Below, piece after piece: positions 1 through 6,180 of a stretch of DNA of 8,397 nucleotides (positions within the stretch are counted from its first letter, which is position 1; every line of letters starts with the position of its first letter). The position numbers were made by a program, and so were the translations under genes. The stretch lies in contig JACREW010000213.1 of NCBI GenBank assembly GCA_016212685.1, positions 1-8,397 on the forward strand, written 5' to 3'. The stretch comes from Nitrospirota bacterium (lineage in GTDB: Bacteria; Nitrospirota; Thermodesulfovibrionia; Thermodesulfovibrionales; Dissulfurispiraceae). The notes under the pieces are model-generated. The model had not been told where the DNA came from. It worked only from the letters and a program-made list of their open reading frames with translations, and did no database searches.

Positions 1-395
1 ACATAAACAATACCGTTGTTGACCCTAAGCTGTTCGATCCCAAAAGTTTTGCGGATTTCAAAGGGGACGTCTGCATTGTCCCGCCTAATTCCTTTGTGCT
101 TGCCACCTCTCTCGAATATTTCAGGATACCGAGGGAGGTGCTGGTGATATGCCTCGGCAAATCCACATACGCCCGGTGCGGCCTTGTCGTGAATGTAACT
201 CCGCTCGAGCCGGAATGGGAAGGCCATGTGACCATCGAGATTTCGAATACAACCCCGCTGCCCGCAAAGATATACGCCAACGAAGGAATAGCTCAGTTGA
301 TATTCCTGCAGGCCGCGGAAATATGCGAGACCTCATACAAGGATAAGTCCGGGAAATATCAGGCACAGAGGGGAATTACCCTTCCGAGGATGTGA
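1..395 (+). CDS. dcd: dCTP deaminase, C-terminal part (5' end outside window)
   Basis: Deaminates dCTP to dUTP (and ammonia), feeding dUMP and hence dTMP synthesis in the cytosol. The frame is open from the first complete codon at position 3, giving 130 visible residues of a protein usually near 185. The visible part begins in the conserved DPKxFDPKSFxDFKGD stretch. It then carries the active-site motif GKSTYARCG (Ser and Arg of the SxxxR signature) followed by NVTPLEPEWEGH and TIEISN; the Glu encoded at 237-239 aligns with the catalytic Glu of E. coli Dcd (E138). The C-terminal GKYQAQRGITLPRM is the usual family end. This is the longer Pseudomonas/Rickettsia-like sequence type. The stop is one base before the pyrF start, so the two are probably co-transcribed. 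Motifs are seen directly; the 5' part and true start cannot be judged. An internal ATG at position 96 is not the start, because conserved family sequence continues upstream of it. Confidence 0.94.
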   Translation, partial: INNTVVDPKLFDPKSFADFKGDVCIVPPNSFVLATSLEYFRIPREVLVICLGKSTYARCGLVVNVTPLEPEWEGHVTIEISNTTPLPAKIYANEGIAQLIFLQAAEICETSYKDKSGKYQAQRGITLPRM

Positions 396-396
396 T

Positions 397-1116
397 ATGC
401 GCTGGAAAGAGAAATTGATAATAGCCCTCGATGTGTCTGACGCGCAAAAGGCGCTCGATATAGTCGAAAGACTGAGCGATTATACGGCGGTTTTTAAGGT
501 CGGTTTCGAGCTTTTTACAACTGCCGGTCCTAAAATAGTCGAGGATATACATAAAAAGGGCAAAGAGGTGTTCCTCGACCTGAAATTCCACGACATACCC
601 AATACGGTTTCAAAGGCCGCTGTTGCGGCAGCCAAGATGGGCGTGTATATGTTCAATCTCCATACATCCGGCGGTCTTGAGATGATGAAGCGGTGCAGGG
701 ACAGCGTTTCCGGATACTGCGCAAAAGAGAATATCCGTATGCCTAAGATAATAGGGGTAACGGTTTTAACAAGCCTTAACAGCGAAGCCTTAAAAGGCGA
801 GGTCGGCATTCAGCACAGCCTGAGAAATCATGTGAAACATCTCGCATCATTGGCGGTTAAGGCCGGGCTCGACGGAGTTGTCGCATCGCCCCACGAGATC
901 TCCATAATAAAACAGAATTGCGGAAAGGATTTCCTCGTAGTTACGCCGGGCATCAGGCCGTCGTGGACCCCGCCCGACGACCAGCAGCGAACAGCAACGC
1001 CGAAAGAGGCTTTAAAGAAGGGCGCGGATTATATTGTCATGGGCAGAGGAATATTGCAGCAGGAAGATCCGATTAAGGCGCTTGAGCTTATCTCGCTCGA
1101 AATACTCACGGCTTAG
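397..1116 (+). CDS. pyrF: orotidine 5'-phosphate decarboxylase
   Basis: Catalyses the last step of de novo UMP synthesis, OMP to UMP plus CO2, in the cytosol. The 239-residue product is the normal length for the bacterial short form. It is a TIM barrel: LIIALDV at residues 7-13 supplies the first-strand Asp (D12), FKVG at 33-36 the substrate-binding Lys (K34), and LDLKFHDIPNTV at 60-71 the catalytic D61-K63-D66 set. C-terminal phosphate-binding elements are TPGIRP around R187, the DDQQR loop near residue 194 and VMGRGI around R217. The start is supported by GAGGA at 386-390, six bases upstream, and by one-base spacing from dcd, which suggests translational coupling. The stop TAG (1114-1116) lies inside a 13-nt palindrome and in the first unit of the repeat block leading into trpE, so the extreme C-terminus may have been reshaped by that repeat. 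All catalytic residues are present. Confidence 0.96.
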   Translation: MRWKEKLIIALDVSDAQKALDIVERLSDYTAVFKVGFELFTTAGPKIVEDIHKKGKEVFLDLKFHDIPNTVSKAAVAAAKMGVYMFNLHTSGGLEMMKRCRDSVSGYCAKENIRMPKIIGVTVLTSLNSEALKGEVGIQHSLRNHVKHLASLAVKAGLDGVVASPHEISIIKQNCGKDFLVVTPGIRPSWTPPDDQQRTATPKEALKKGADYIVMGRGILQQEDPIKALELISLEILTA

Positions 1117-1147
1117 CCGTCTCCAGTTCGCCTTTTGCCTTTAGCCA
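1113..1147 (+). repeat. heptamer repeat block between pyrF and trpE (5' arm of an inverted pair)
   Basis: Five consecutive 7-bp units can be read in phase from 1113. TTCGCCT (1127), TTTGCCT (1134) and TTAGCCA (1141) fit a TTNGCCT pattern, TTAGCCG (1113) fits except at its last base, and TCTCCAG (1120) is degenerate. The reverse complement pattern AGGCNAA recurs inside trpE at 1392-1419, so the two blocks form inverted arms about 245 bases apart with the trpE start codon between them. The first unit contains the pyrF stop codon and overlaps the palindrome ACGGCTTAGCCGT (1108-1120). The block fills nearly all of the 37-bp intergenic gap. Periodicity is seen directly; a common origin with the other repeat blocks is inferred. 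Confidence 0.75.
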
Positions 1148-1153
1148 TTTACT

Positions 1154-2668
1154 ATGAAACCGAACCTTAACAAAAAAGATTTTTTGGATATTGTCGGAAG
1201 CGGCGGCATTCCGCCTCTTTATGTAGAAATTCCTTATGCAGAACCTTTTGCGGTTTATGAGTCGCTCGGATGCGGCGCAAACTCCATTCTCCTTGAAAGC
1301 GTAAAGGGCCCCTATAGAATAGCGCGTTATTCGTTTATCGCCTTTGATCCGTATCTCGTATTTACGGTTAAAAACGGCGAGGTGAAGATAGAGGCAAAGG
1401 GCAAAGGGCAAAGGGCGAAAGTCAATGCTGTCTCATTCAGAAATCCCTTGGACAGATTAAAGGAACTCGTAACAGCCTATCCCCAGAAGCCCGTTCAGGA
1501 ACTCCCTCCGTTTCAGGGTGGGGCAATAGGATTATTGAGTTACGACTTTGTCAGATACATCGAGAATATTCCCAGAAAAGCCGTGGATGACCTTAATATT
1601 CCGGACGCCCATTTTTTATTGGTTGACAGGGTGATCGCATTCGATCATCAGCAACAGAAGGCATGGGCGATTATCTCTCCCGGAGCGCGGCATATGGAAT
1701 TAGGCTATAGAGATATTTCGGATATCGACTGGGACAGTGCTTATGATGAAGCGGAAGCGAGGCTAAAGGCAATAGGCAATAGGCTAAAGGAAAGACAAAA
1801 CATTTCACAGCCTTTAGCCTTTAGCCTTCAGCCTTCAGCCTTGAATTACGAGATGTCCAAAGAGCAATATATGGACATAGTCAAAAAGACAAAGGAATAT
1901 ATAGCCGCGGGAGACATATTTCAGGCCAACCTTTCTCAGAGAATTTCCGCCGATATAGGAGATAAAAAGCCGTGGGAGATATATAAGGTGCTCCGCCGTA
2001 TTAACCCGTCGCCCTTTGCGGCATATGCCGATTTCGGGGACTATCAGATAATAAGCTCTTCTCCCGAGCGGCTGATACGCGTGAAGGACGGCATTATAGA
2101 AACAAGACCTATTGCCGGAACGAGGCCGAGGGGCGGCAGTCGGAGAGAGGACGAGCTTATGAGGGCCGAACTGCTGCTGAACGAAAAGGAGAGGGCCGAG
2201 CACATAATGCTCATAGACCTCGAAAGGAACGACATTGGAAGGGTTGCGGAATACGGCAGCGTGGTTACGGACGAACTGATGATCACTGAAGATTATTCGC
2301 ACGTTATCCATATAGTCTCGAATGTGCGCGGGATAATGGAAAAAGATAAGACCTGTTTCGACGCGATCAAAGCGGCATTCCCGGGCGGAACGATAACAGG
2401 CGTGCCTAAGGTCAGGTGCATGGAGATAATAGACGAACTCGAACCTACGGCAAGAGGCCCTTATACCGGCTCTTTAGGATACATAGGTTTTTCAGGATCC
2501 CTCGATCTGAATATAATCATCAGGACGTTTGTCGTAAAAGATGGATTTGCCTATGTGCAGGCAGGCGCGGGTATAGTCGCGGATTCGGACCCCGAACGCG
2601 AATACTATGAGACTTTAAAAAAGGCGGAGGCGTTGATACGCACCCTTGAGACCGTAGGCGGGGAATAA
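1154..2668 (+). CDS. trpE: anthranilate synthase component I (TrpE-type; PabB-like role not fully excluded)
   Basis: Converts chorismate plus ammonia (normally from a TrpG/PabA glutaminase) to anthranilate, the first committed step to tryptophan. The 504 residues hold an N-terminal regulatory domain, with LLES at 46-49, the motif tied to tryptophan feedback binding, and GGAIGLLSYDFVRYIE near 120-135. The C-terminal chorismate-binding domain (about 233-500) has AGDIFQANLSQR, PIAGTRPRG (319-327), LIDLERNDIGRV, HIVSNVRG, PGGTITGVPK (410-419) and QAGAGIVADSDP (469-480). Ala321 occupies the position that is Lys in E. coli-type PabB (PIKGT). Together with HIVSNV this favours TrpE, but some PabB enzymes (B. 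subtilis type) also lack that Lys, and no trpG lies beside the gene. ATG 1154 is the only near upstream start (in-frame TAG at 1142), yet no Shine-Dalgarno is visible ahead of it. Heptamer repeats encode residues about 80-89 and 203-230, in variable surface or linker regions. The frame is intact. Confidence 0.87.
   Translation: MKPNLNKKDFLDIVGSGGIPPLYVEIPYAEPFAVYESLGCGANSILLESVKGPYRIARYSFIAFDPYLVFTVKNGEVKIEAKGKGQRAKVNAVSFRNPLDRLKELVTAYPQKPVQELPPFQGGAIGLLSYDFVRYIENIPRKAVDDLNIPDAHFLLVDRVIAFDHQQQKAWAIISPGARHMELGYRDISDIDWDSAYDEAEARLKAIGNRLKERQNISQPLAFSLQPSALNYEMSKEQYMDIVKKTKEYIAAGDIFQANLSQRISADIGDKKPWEIYKVLRRINPSPFAAYADFGDYQIISSSPERLIRVKDGIIETRPIAGTRPRGGSRREDELMRAELLLNEKERAEHIMLIDLERNDIGRVAEYGSVVTDELMITEDYSHVIHIVSNVRGIMEKDKTCFDAIKAAFPGGTITGVPKVRCMEIIDELEPTARGPYTGSLGYIGFSGSLDLNIIIRTFVVKDGFAYVQAGAGIVADSDPEREYYETLKKAEALIRTLETVGGE
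1392..1419 (+). repeat. in-gene heptamer tract within trpE (3' arm of inverted pair)
   Basis: Four in-phase 7-bp units: AGGCAAA at 1392, then GGGCAAA at 1399 and 1406, and GGGCGAA at 1413. They are reverse-complementary in pattern to the TTNGCCT units at 1127-1147. The tract is read in frame as part of the peptide EAKGKGQRAKV, about residues 80-89, in the poorly conserved loop before the NPLDRL segment of the TrpE N-domain. Exact tandem 7-mers are prone to slippage, and a change of one unit would shift the reading frame. Periodicity and coordinates are seen directly. Confidence 0.85.
1760..1841 (+). repeat. 82-bp heptamer inverted repeat (hairpin) inside trpE
   Basis: Left arm 1760-1794 consists of five 7-bp units: AGGCTAA at 1760 and 1781, AGGCAAT at 1767 and 1774, and a decayed fifth unit. 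After a 12-base loop (1795-1806), right arm 1807-1841 consists of five units of the complementary pattern: TTAGCCT at 1814 and 1821, TTCAGCC-type units from 1827, and ACAGCCT at 1807. Aligning the arms gives 25 of 35 matching positions, including one perfect 7-bp unit next to the innermost one. The element is translated in frame as residues about 203-230, between the regulatory and chorismate-binding domains, where other TrpE proteins have only a short linker. It looks like an in-frame insertion tolerated in a linker. Confidence 0.9.
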
Positions 2669-2679
2669 TCCCCCTTGTG

Positions 2680-2738
2680 ATAACCGCATGTTTTATGGTA
2701 AAAGAAAGGACTTTAACAGCAGGGAAGAGAGCGGTTAT
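2680..2738. promoter_or_regulatory. 8-bp inverted repeat flanking the RBS of the sensor gene
   Basis: ATAACCGC at 2680-2687 is exactly complementary to GCGGTTAT at 2731-2738, the second arm ending three bases before the ATG at 2742. The 43 bases between contain the purine-rich AGGGAAGAGAG (2721-2731) that probably acts as ribosome binding site. The pair could be an RNA stem that presents or hides the RBS, or two half-sites for a DNA-binding protein. No clear -35/-10 pair is visible in this 73-bp gap. The inverted repeat is seen; the role is a guess. Confidence 0.4.
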
Positions 2739-2741
2739 TAG

Positions 2742-4556
2742 ATGAAAGTAAAATTTTTTCAAAGGGTTAACACGAGGTTATCCTTATTGCCTATGTCGAT
2801 TTTGCTGGTTATTTTAATTGCCGGCGGAATCGGTTTTTATTTTTTCGGATACGCGCGGTACTTGCAGGATTTCCATAAGGGGTATTTTATTACCCTTTCT
2901 TCCGAAAAAAAGACCGCATTCGACTCATGGTTCGCATATCACAAAAGCGACCTTGACGGCCTTTCGAGGCTCGGCGCAGTAAGGGATAATGCCGCAATTT
3001 TAGCCGGTGTACAGCCCGGCGTCAAACTCAAGAAAAAAATAGCCGAACAAATGAACCGTTCACAGGTTGTTATTTCCGAGGCGCTTCAAGAAAGGGCGCA
3101 GTCGGGCAGATATAAGATGCTTTCCGTTATATCTAAAGACGGGAGGGTTATCTCAAGCAGCAGGCAGGACATTTTAAATGCAGATTGGTCCGGGAGGGAC
3201 TTTTTCAAGGAAAAGACCGCGGATATTAAGTCGGCGACGGTGATAGGTTTTTACGGCAGTGAAGACGCCGATTACGGCATAGAGATGTTAACACCGGTGT
3301 TTGCGGGCAGCGAGCAGATAGCTTTTATACATGCGGTGTTGCCGGTGAAGGAACTTGCAGGTTTTTTAAAAATAGAGAAGGGTTTGCATAAGACATGGAA
3401 GATAGATGTCACGGACACGGACGGCAACCTGGTATTGATAAAAGAAGGAATCCCTCAAAGAAAGGTCAGATATAATATACCGAAAAACGGGGATGATATC
3501 ACCGGATATAAGAATAACCTCTTCTTTTATGCGGTAGATCTCGATCATGCGCCCCTGCGCCTTATAGGAACGGTGGATAAGTCCGACGTTACAATACCGT
3601 TCAATGTTCTTCTGATCGGTTATTGTTCTTTTGTCGGCGTTGTCCTCCTGATGACTATTATTCAGAATTCGTACCTTGCGCGACGGGTTATTACAAAACC
3701 GATGCATAGGCTGACAAATGCCGTTAGATCATTTTCTTCGGGGAGCATAAATGTGGAACTGGGGAAAGGGTATAAGGGCGAACTGACGGAACTGAAGAAG
3801 TCTATAGAGGACATGTTCGAGGAGCTTAAGGAAAGGGAAGCGTCTTTGCGGGAAGGCATAAGGGCCAAAGAGAAAACACGGTTGAAATCGATGTTTTTTT
3901 CGAAAATGTCCAGGGAATTCAGAGAGCCTTTGAATAATATTATAGGCAGCGTAAAAACCGTTCTTGACGGAGAAACAGACCCTTCCCGTAAAGCCGCGCT
4001 CGGTGATGTCATCGGGGCAGCGCAAAACACACTGCGCATAATGGATGATCTCATCGACCTTTCGCGGCTCGATGAAGGAATGTTAGCCGTGTCTCAGGAA
4101 GAGTTCAATATGTGCGAGATCATGAAAGAGGTTGAAGATGCGGCGCAAAATCTTATAGGGTCTAAGGAAATAGCGCTGATAGCGGACTGTCATGAAGCGT
4201 TTATGGATAAACCTGTGTATGCCGACAGGCGTATGGTGAAACAAATACTCGAAAATATTGCAGGCAATGCGATAAAGACCACGGAAGCCGGCACCGTAAC
4301 TATCCTGTCTTCCCCGGTATTAAAGGACGGCGTGGAATACCTGGAGGTTTCGGTTGCCGATACAGGGGCGGGCATCGAACCCGAAATGTTGGAACATATA
4401 TTCGAAGAATTTACCGAACCGCAGATATCCATCGGACTGGCTATAGCCAAAAAAGCCGCCGATGCCCTCGGCGGAAAAATAGATGTCGAAAGCACGGCAG
4501 ACAAGGGAAGCGTATTTACCGTTACCATTCCGATAAAGGCCATAGTTTATCACTGA
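2742..4556 (+). CDS. Cache/HAMP sensor histidine-kinase-like protein, degenerate (probable pseudokinase)
   Basis: Inner-membrane sensor of 604 residues. TM1 spans about 14-36, followed by a large periplasmic region (about 40-285) resembling dCache, with DWSGRDFFKE and two PAS-like halves. TM2 is about 287-309, then HAMP (about 310-365), a short coiled linker, a HisKA-like helix pair and a HATPase_c domain (about 450-600). The H-box reads FFSKMSREFREPLN: the position of the phosphorylated His in the usual SHELRTPL is Arg391 (codon AGG, 3912-3914). The N-box Asn (N509) and G1 box DTGAGI (540-545) remain, but the G2 region is FTEPQISIGLAI, with only the final Gly (G565) of GxGxGL and an ATP lid about seven residues shorter than in EnvZ. 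Autophosphorylation is therefore unlikely. No response regulator lies in this window. Possible roles are a ligand-responsive scaffold or partner of another kinase, or a decaying gene whose frame is still open. The start has a purine-rich RBS ending at 2731. Confidence 0.85.
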   Translation: MKVKFFQRVNTRLSLLPMSILLVILIAGGIGFYFFGYARYLQDFHKGYFITLSSEKKTAFDSWFAYHKSDLDGLSRLGAVRDNAAILAGVQPGVKLKKKIAEQMNRSQVVISEALQERAQSGRYKMLSVISKDGRVISSSRQDILNADWSGRDFFKEKTADIKSATVIGFYGSEDADYGIEMLTPVFAGSEQIAFIHAVLPVKELAGFLKIEKGLHKTWKIDVTDTDGNLVLIKEGIPQRKVRYNIPKNGDDITGYKNNLFFYAVDLDHAPLRLIGTVDKSDVTIPFNVLLIGYCSFVGVVLLMTIIQNSYLARRVITKPMHRLTNAVRSFSSGSINVELGKGYKGELTELKKSIEDMFEELKEREASLREGIRAKEKTRLKSMFFSKMSREFREPLNNIIGSVKTVLDGETDPSRKAALGDVIGAAQNTLRIMDDLIDLSRLDEGMLAVSQEEFNMCEIMKEVEDAAQNLIGSKEIALIADCHEAFMDKPVYADRRMVKQILENIAGNAIKTTEAGTVTILSSPVLKDGVEYLEVSVADTGAGIEPEMLEHIFEEFTEPQISIGLAIAKKAADALGGKIDVESTADKGSVFTVTIPIKAIVYH

Positions 4557-4617
4557 CCTTGAACATAGGCGTCCCGTTTATTGCATATTGTTGCCGATTT
4601 TGTTATTATTAAAAACT

Positions 4618-4646
4618 TTGCGCGGATCATCGTTCATTCATAAAAT
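4618..4646 (+). promoter_or_regulatory. possible sigma70-type promoter for ccsB-ccsA
   Basis: In the gap after the sensor gene, TTGCGC (4618-4623, three of six matches to the -35 consensus) is followed by exactly 17 bases and then TAAAAT (4641-4646, five of six matches to the -10). The surrounding DNA (4590-4657) is conspicuously AT-rich compared with the genes. A second -10-like TATTAT lies at 4652-4657. The 193-bp gap between stop and proposed GTG start leaves room for a promoter here, but the match is modest and the organism's consensus is unknown. Confidence 0.35.
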
Positions 4647-4693
4647 ATTCATATTATGCAGGTAACATTTTATGATATGTCGCATATCTTCTT

Positions 4694-4721
4694 GCCTGCC
4701 CGGTGTGTTGCTCGGTCAGGC
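4694..4721 (+). promoter_or_regulatory. stem-loop in the ccsB leader
   Basis: GCCTGCCCG (4694-4702) can pair with CGGTCAGGC (4713-4721) across a 10-base loop, with a single internal C-U mismatch and possible flanking U-G pairs. It ends 15 bases before the Shine-Dalgarno at 4737. There is no U tract after it, so it does not look like a rho-independent terminator. It may be a leader RNA structure or protein-binding site. I recognised no known riboswitch class. Confidence 0.4.
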
Positions 4722-4736
4722 GGCGAATAAAAACGT

Positions 4737-4743
4737 TAAGGAG
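4737..4743 (+). promoter_or_regulatory. Shine-Dalgarno that sets the ccsB start at GTG 4750
   Basis: TAAGGAG at 4737-4743 lies six bases before the in-frame GTG at 4750. The upstream in-frame ATG at 4672 has only a weak AGGT (4660-4663) and would add 26 residues that do not look like ResB-family sequence. The GTG is therefore the better start. Confidence 0.75.
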
Positions 4744-4749
4744 CATATA

Positions 4750-6180
4750 GTGAGCAATAAGAAAGAAAATCAGAATATAGTCGACAGGATATGGAACTTT
4801 TTTTCGTCCGTAACGCTCGCCGTTATAGTCTTCTCGCTTATATCCGTTACCTCTATAGTCGGCACAATCGTAGAACAGCAGGCGGAGCCGGAGCGGAATA
4901 TAAAACTGCTTGCAAAGTTCTTCGGAGAATCGTTAGCGCCGACCGCTTACAGAATTTTCGATACCCTTGGTTTTACGAATATGTATCGTTCGTGGTGGTT
5001 TATCACGCTGTTGTTTGTATTTGCGGCAAACCTTATTATCTGTTCTCTCGACAGACTCCCGAAGATATGGAAGGTCGTTAAGGAGCCTATAAAGCCGCTC
5101 TCTCCCGAACTGCTGAATTCCATGCCGTTGAAAAGAGAGATAGCGCTTAAGGGGCGGCCGGATAACGCGCGAAGCGCAGTGGAAGCGGCTTTGAAAAGGA
5201 TCGGTTTTAAGGCGAATATACGCTCGGAAGACGGCGGATTGCAGATTTATGCGGAAAAAGGCAGGTACAGCAGGCTTGGAGTGTATGTAACGCACTTCAG
5301 TATTATCCTTATACTTATCGGGGCTGTGGTTGGCATATTTTTCGGATTTAACGCATCCCTGAATTTGCTCGAAGGCACAAGCTCTCCTGTCGCATATACG
5401 AGAAACGGTAAGGAAGTTCCGCTCGGTTTCGATTTAAGATGCAATGATTTCGAGGTTTCTTTTTATGAGAATTCAGACACCCCTAAGTCCTTCAAAAGCT
5501 GGCTTACAATACTCGAAAACGGCAGGCCTGTCAAAATAAACGGCAAAGAGGTGACAGAGATAGACGTCAACAGCCCTTTAAAATATAAAGGGATTATGTT
5601 TTACCAGTCGAGTTACGGTTTTTCGCCTTCCAAAGATTCCCTGTTCAAAATCAGCGTAACACCGGGCAGCGGCGGTAAAAAAGAGGAGATAGCCCTGCGA
5701 TTCGGCGAGTCGTTCAACATTCCCGGCACAAACATAACCGGCAAGATCGCGGACTTCAGCCCCGCACTGAGTATGGACGAATTGGGCAGACTCTTTACTT
5801 ATGCGCAAACGATGAATAATCCGGCGGTCTTTATCGAGTTTACAGAGGGCGGAAAGCTTAAATACAGACAGTGGATATTGAAGAGATATCCTCAGACGTG
5901 GAGCATACCGGACGGCACGGTTGAATTCAAAGACCTCTGGGGGGCGCAGTACACAGGGCTTCAGGTAAGAAGAGATCCGGGCGTATGGATTGTCTATTTG
6001 GGCTGCATCATTATGGCAGCCGGACTATACGCGGCGTTTTTCATGAGCCACGCCAGAATATGGATAACCCTGAAAGAAGAAAAGGGCGGCGCCAAGGCGA
6101 TTATCGCCGCGTCTACTAACAAGAACAAAATAGCCTTTGAACAAAAGATAGAGAAGCTGGCAGGAGGTTTAAATGGATAG
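4750..6180 (+). CDS. ccsB: cytochrome c biogenesis protein CcsB (ResB/Ccs1 family)
   Basis: Membrane subunit of the System II cytochrome c synthase. With CcsA it moves heme across the inner membrane and presents reduced apocytochrome c for thioether attachment in the periplasm. From GTG 4750 the product is 476 residues, in the family range. TM1 is about 19-41 (after WNFFSSVTLAV) and TM2 about 82-100, in the typical RSWWFITLLFVFAANLIICS stretch. TM3 is about 182-200, opening with THFSIILILIG, whose H182 probably corresponds to the transmembrane heme-ligand His. A large periplasmic domain contains the family signature PLKYKGIMFYQSSYG (276-290), and the final TM is about 412-432, followed by SHAR (H434). 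Its last codons overlap ccsA by 8 bp, so the pair is translationally coupled. Starting at ATG 4672 instead would give 502 residues. Family assignment is firm; individual His roles are by analogy with CcsBA. Confidence 0.92.
   Translation: MSNKKENQNIVDRIWNFFSSVTLAVIVFSLISVTSIVGTIVEQQAEPERNIKLLAKFFGESLAPTAYRIFDTLGFTNMYRSWWFITLLFVFAANLIICSLDRLPKIWKVVKEPIKPLSPELLNSMPLKREIALKGRPDNARSAVEAALKRIGFKANIRSEDGGLQIYAEKGRYSRLGVYVTHFSIILILIGAVVGIFFGFNASLNLLEGTSSPVAYTRNGKEVPLGFDLRCNDFEVSFYENSDTPKSFKSWLTILENGRPVKINGKEVTEIDVNSPLKYKGIMFYQSSYGFSPSKDSLFKISVTPGSGGKKEEIALRFGESFNIPGTNITGKIADFSPALSMDELGRLFTYAQTMNNPAVFIEFTEGGKLKYRQWILKRYPQTWSIPDGTVEFKDLWGAQYTGLQVRRDPGVWIVYLGCIIMAAGLYAAFFMSHARIWITLKEEKGGAKAIIAASTNKNKIAFEQKIEKLAGGLNG

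Noticed and set aside
1108..1120. Palindrome ACGGCTTAGCCGT at the pyrF stop as a terminator or operator
   Set aside because: The single-base centre makes it a poor RNA hairpin, no T tract follows, and it is better explained as part of the heptamer repeat block.
1392..1419. Tandem GGGCAAA units, and the other repeat tracts, as a CRISPR array
   Set aside because: Units are 7 bp and contiguous, without spacers of CRISPR size, and they lie in coding sequence.
1835..2311. 158-residue minus-strand ORF opposite trpE, and other long antisense ORFs
   Set aside because: They are shadows of strongly conserved plus-strand genes, with no recognisable domains or ribosome binding sites.
2660..2673. GGGGA/TCCCC hairpin at the trpE stop as a rho-independent terminator
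   Set aside because: The stem is only five base pairs with a four-base loop containing the stop codon, and no T tract follows.
2742..4556. Sensor gene as a frameshifted pseudogene
   Set aside because: The frame is open over the full 604 residues, with all domains in order; the lost features are specific motif residues, not truncation.
4672..4749. ATG at 4672 as the ccsB start
   Set aside because: The extra 26 residues do not resemble ResB N-termini and span a GC-rich stem-loop; GTG 4750 has a well-spaced TAAGGAG.
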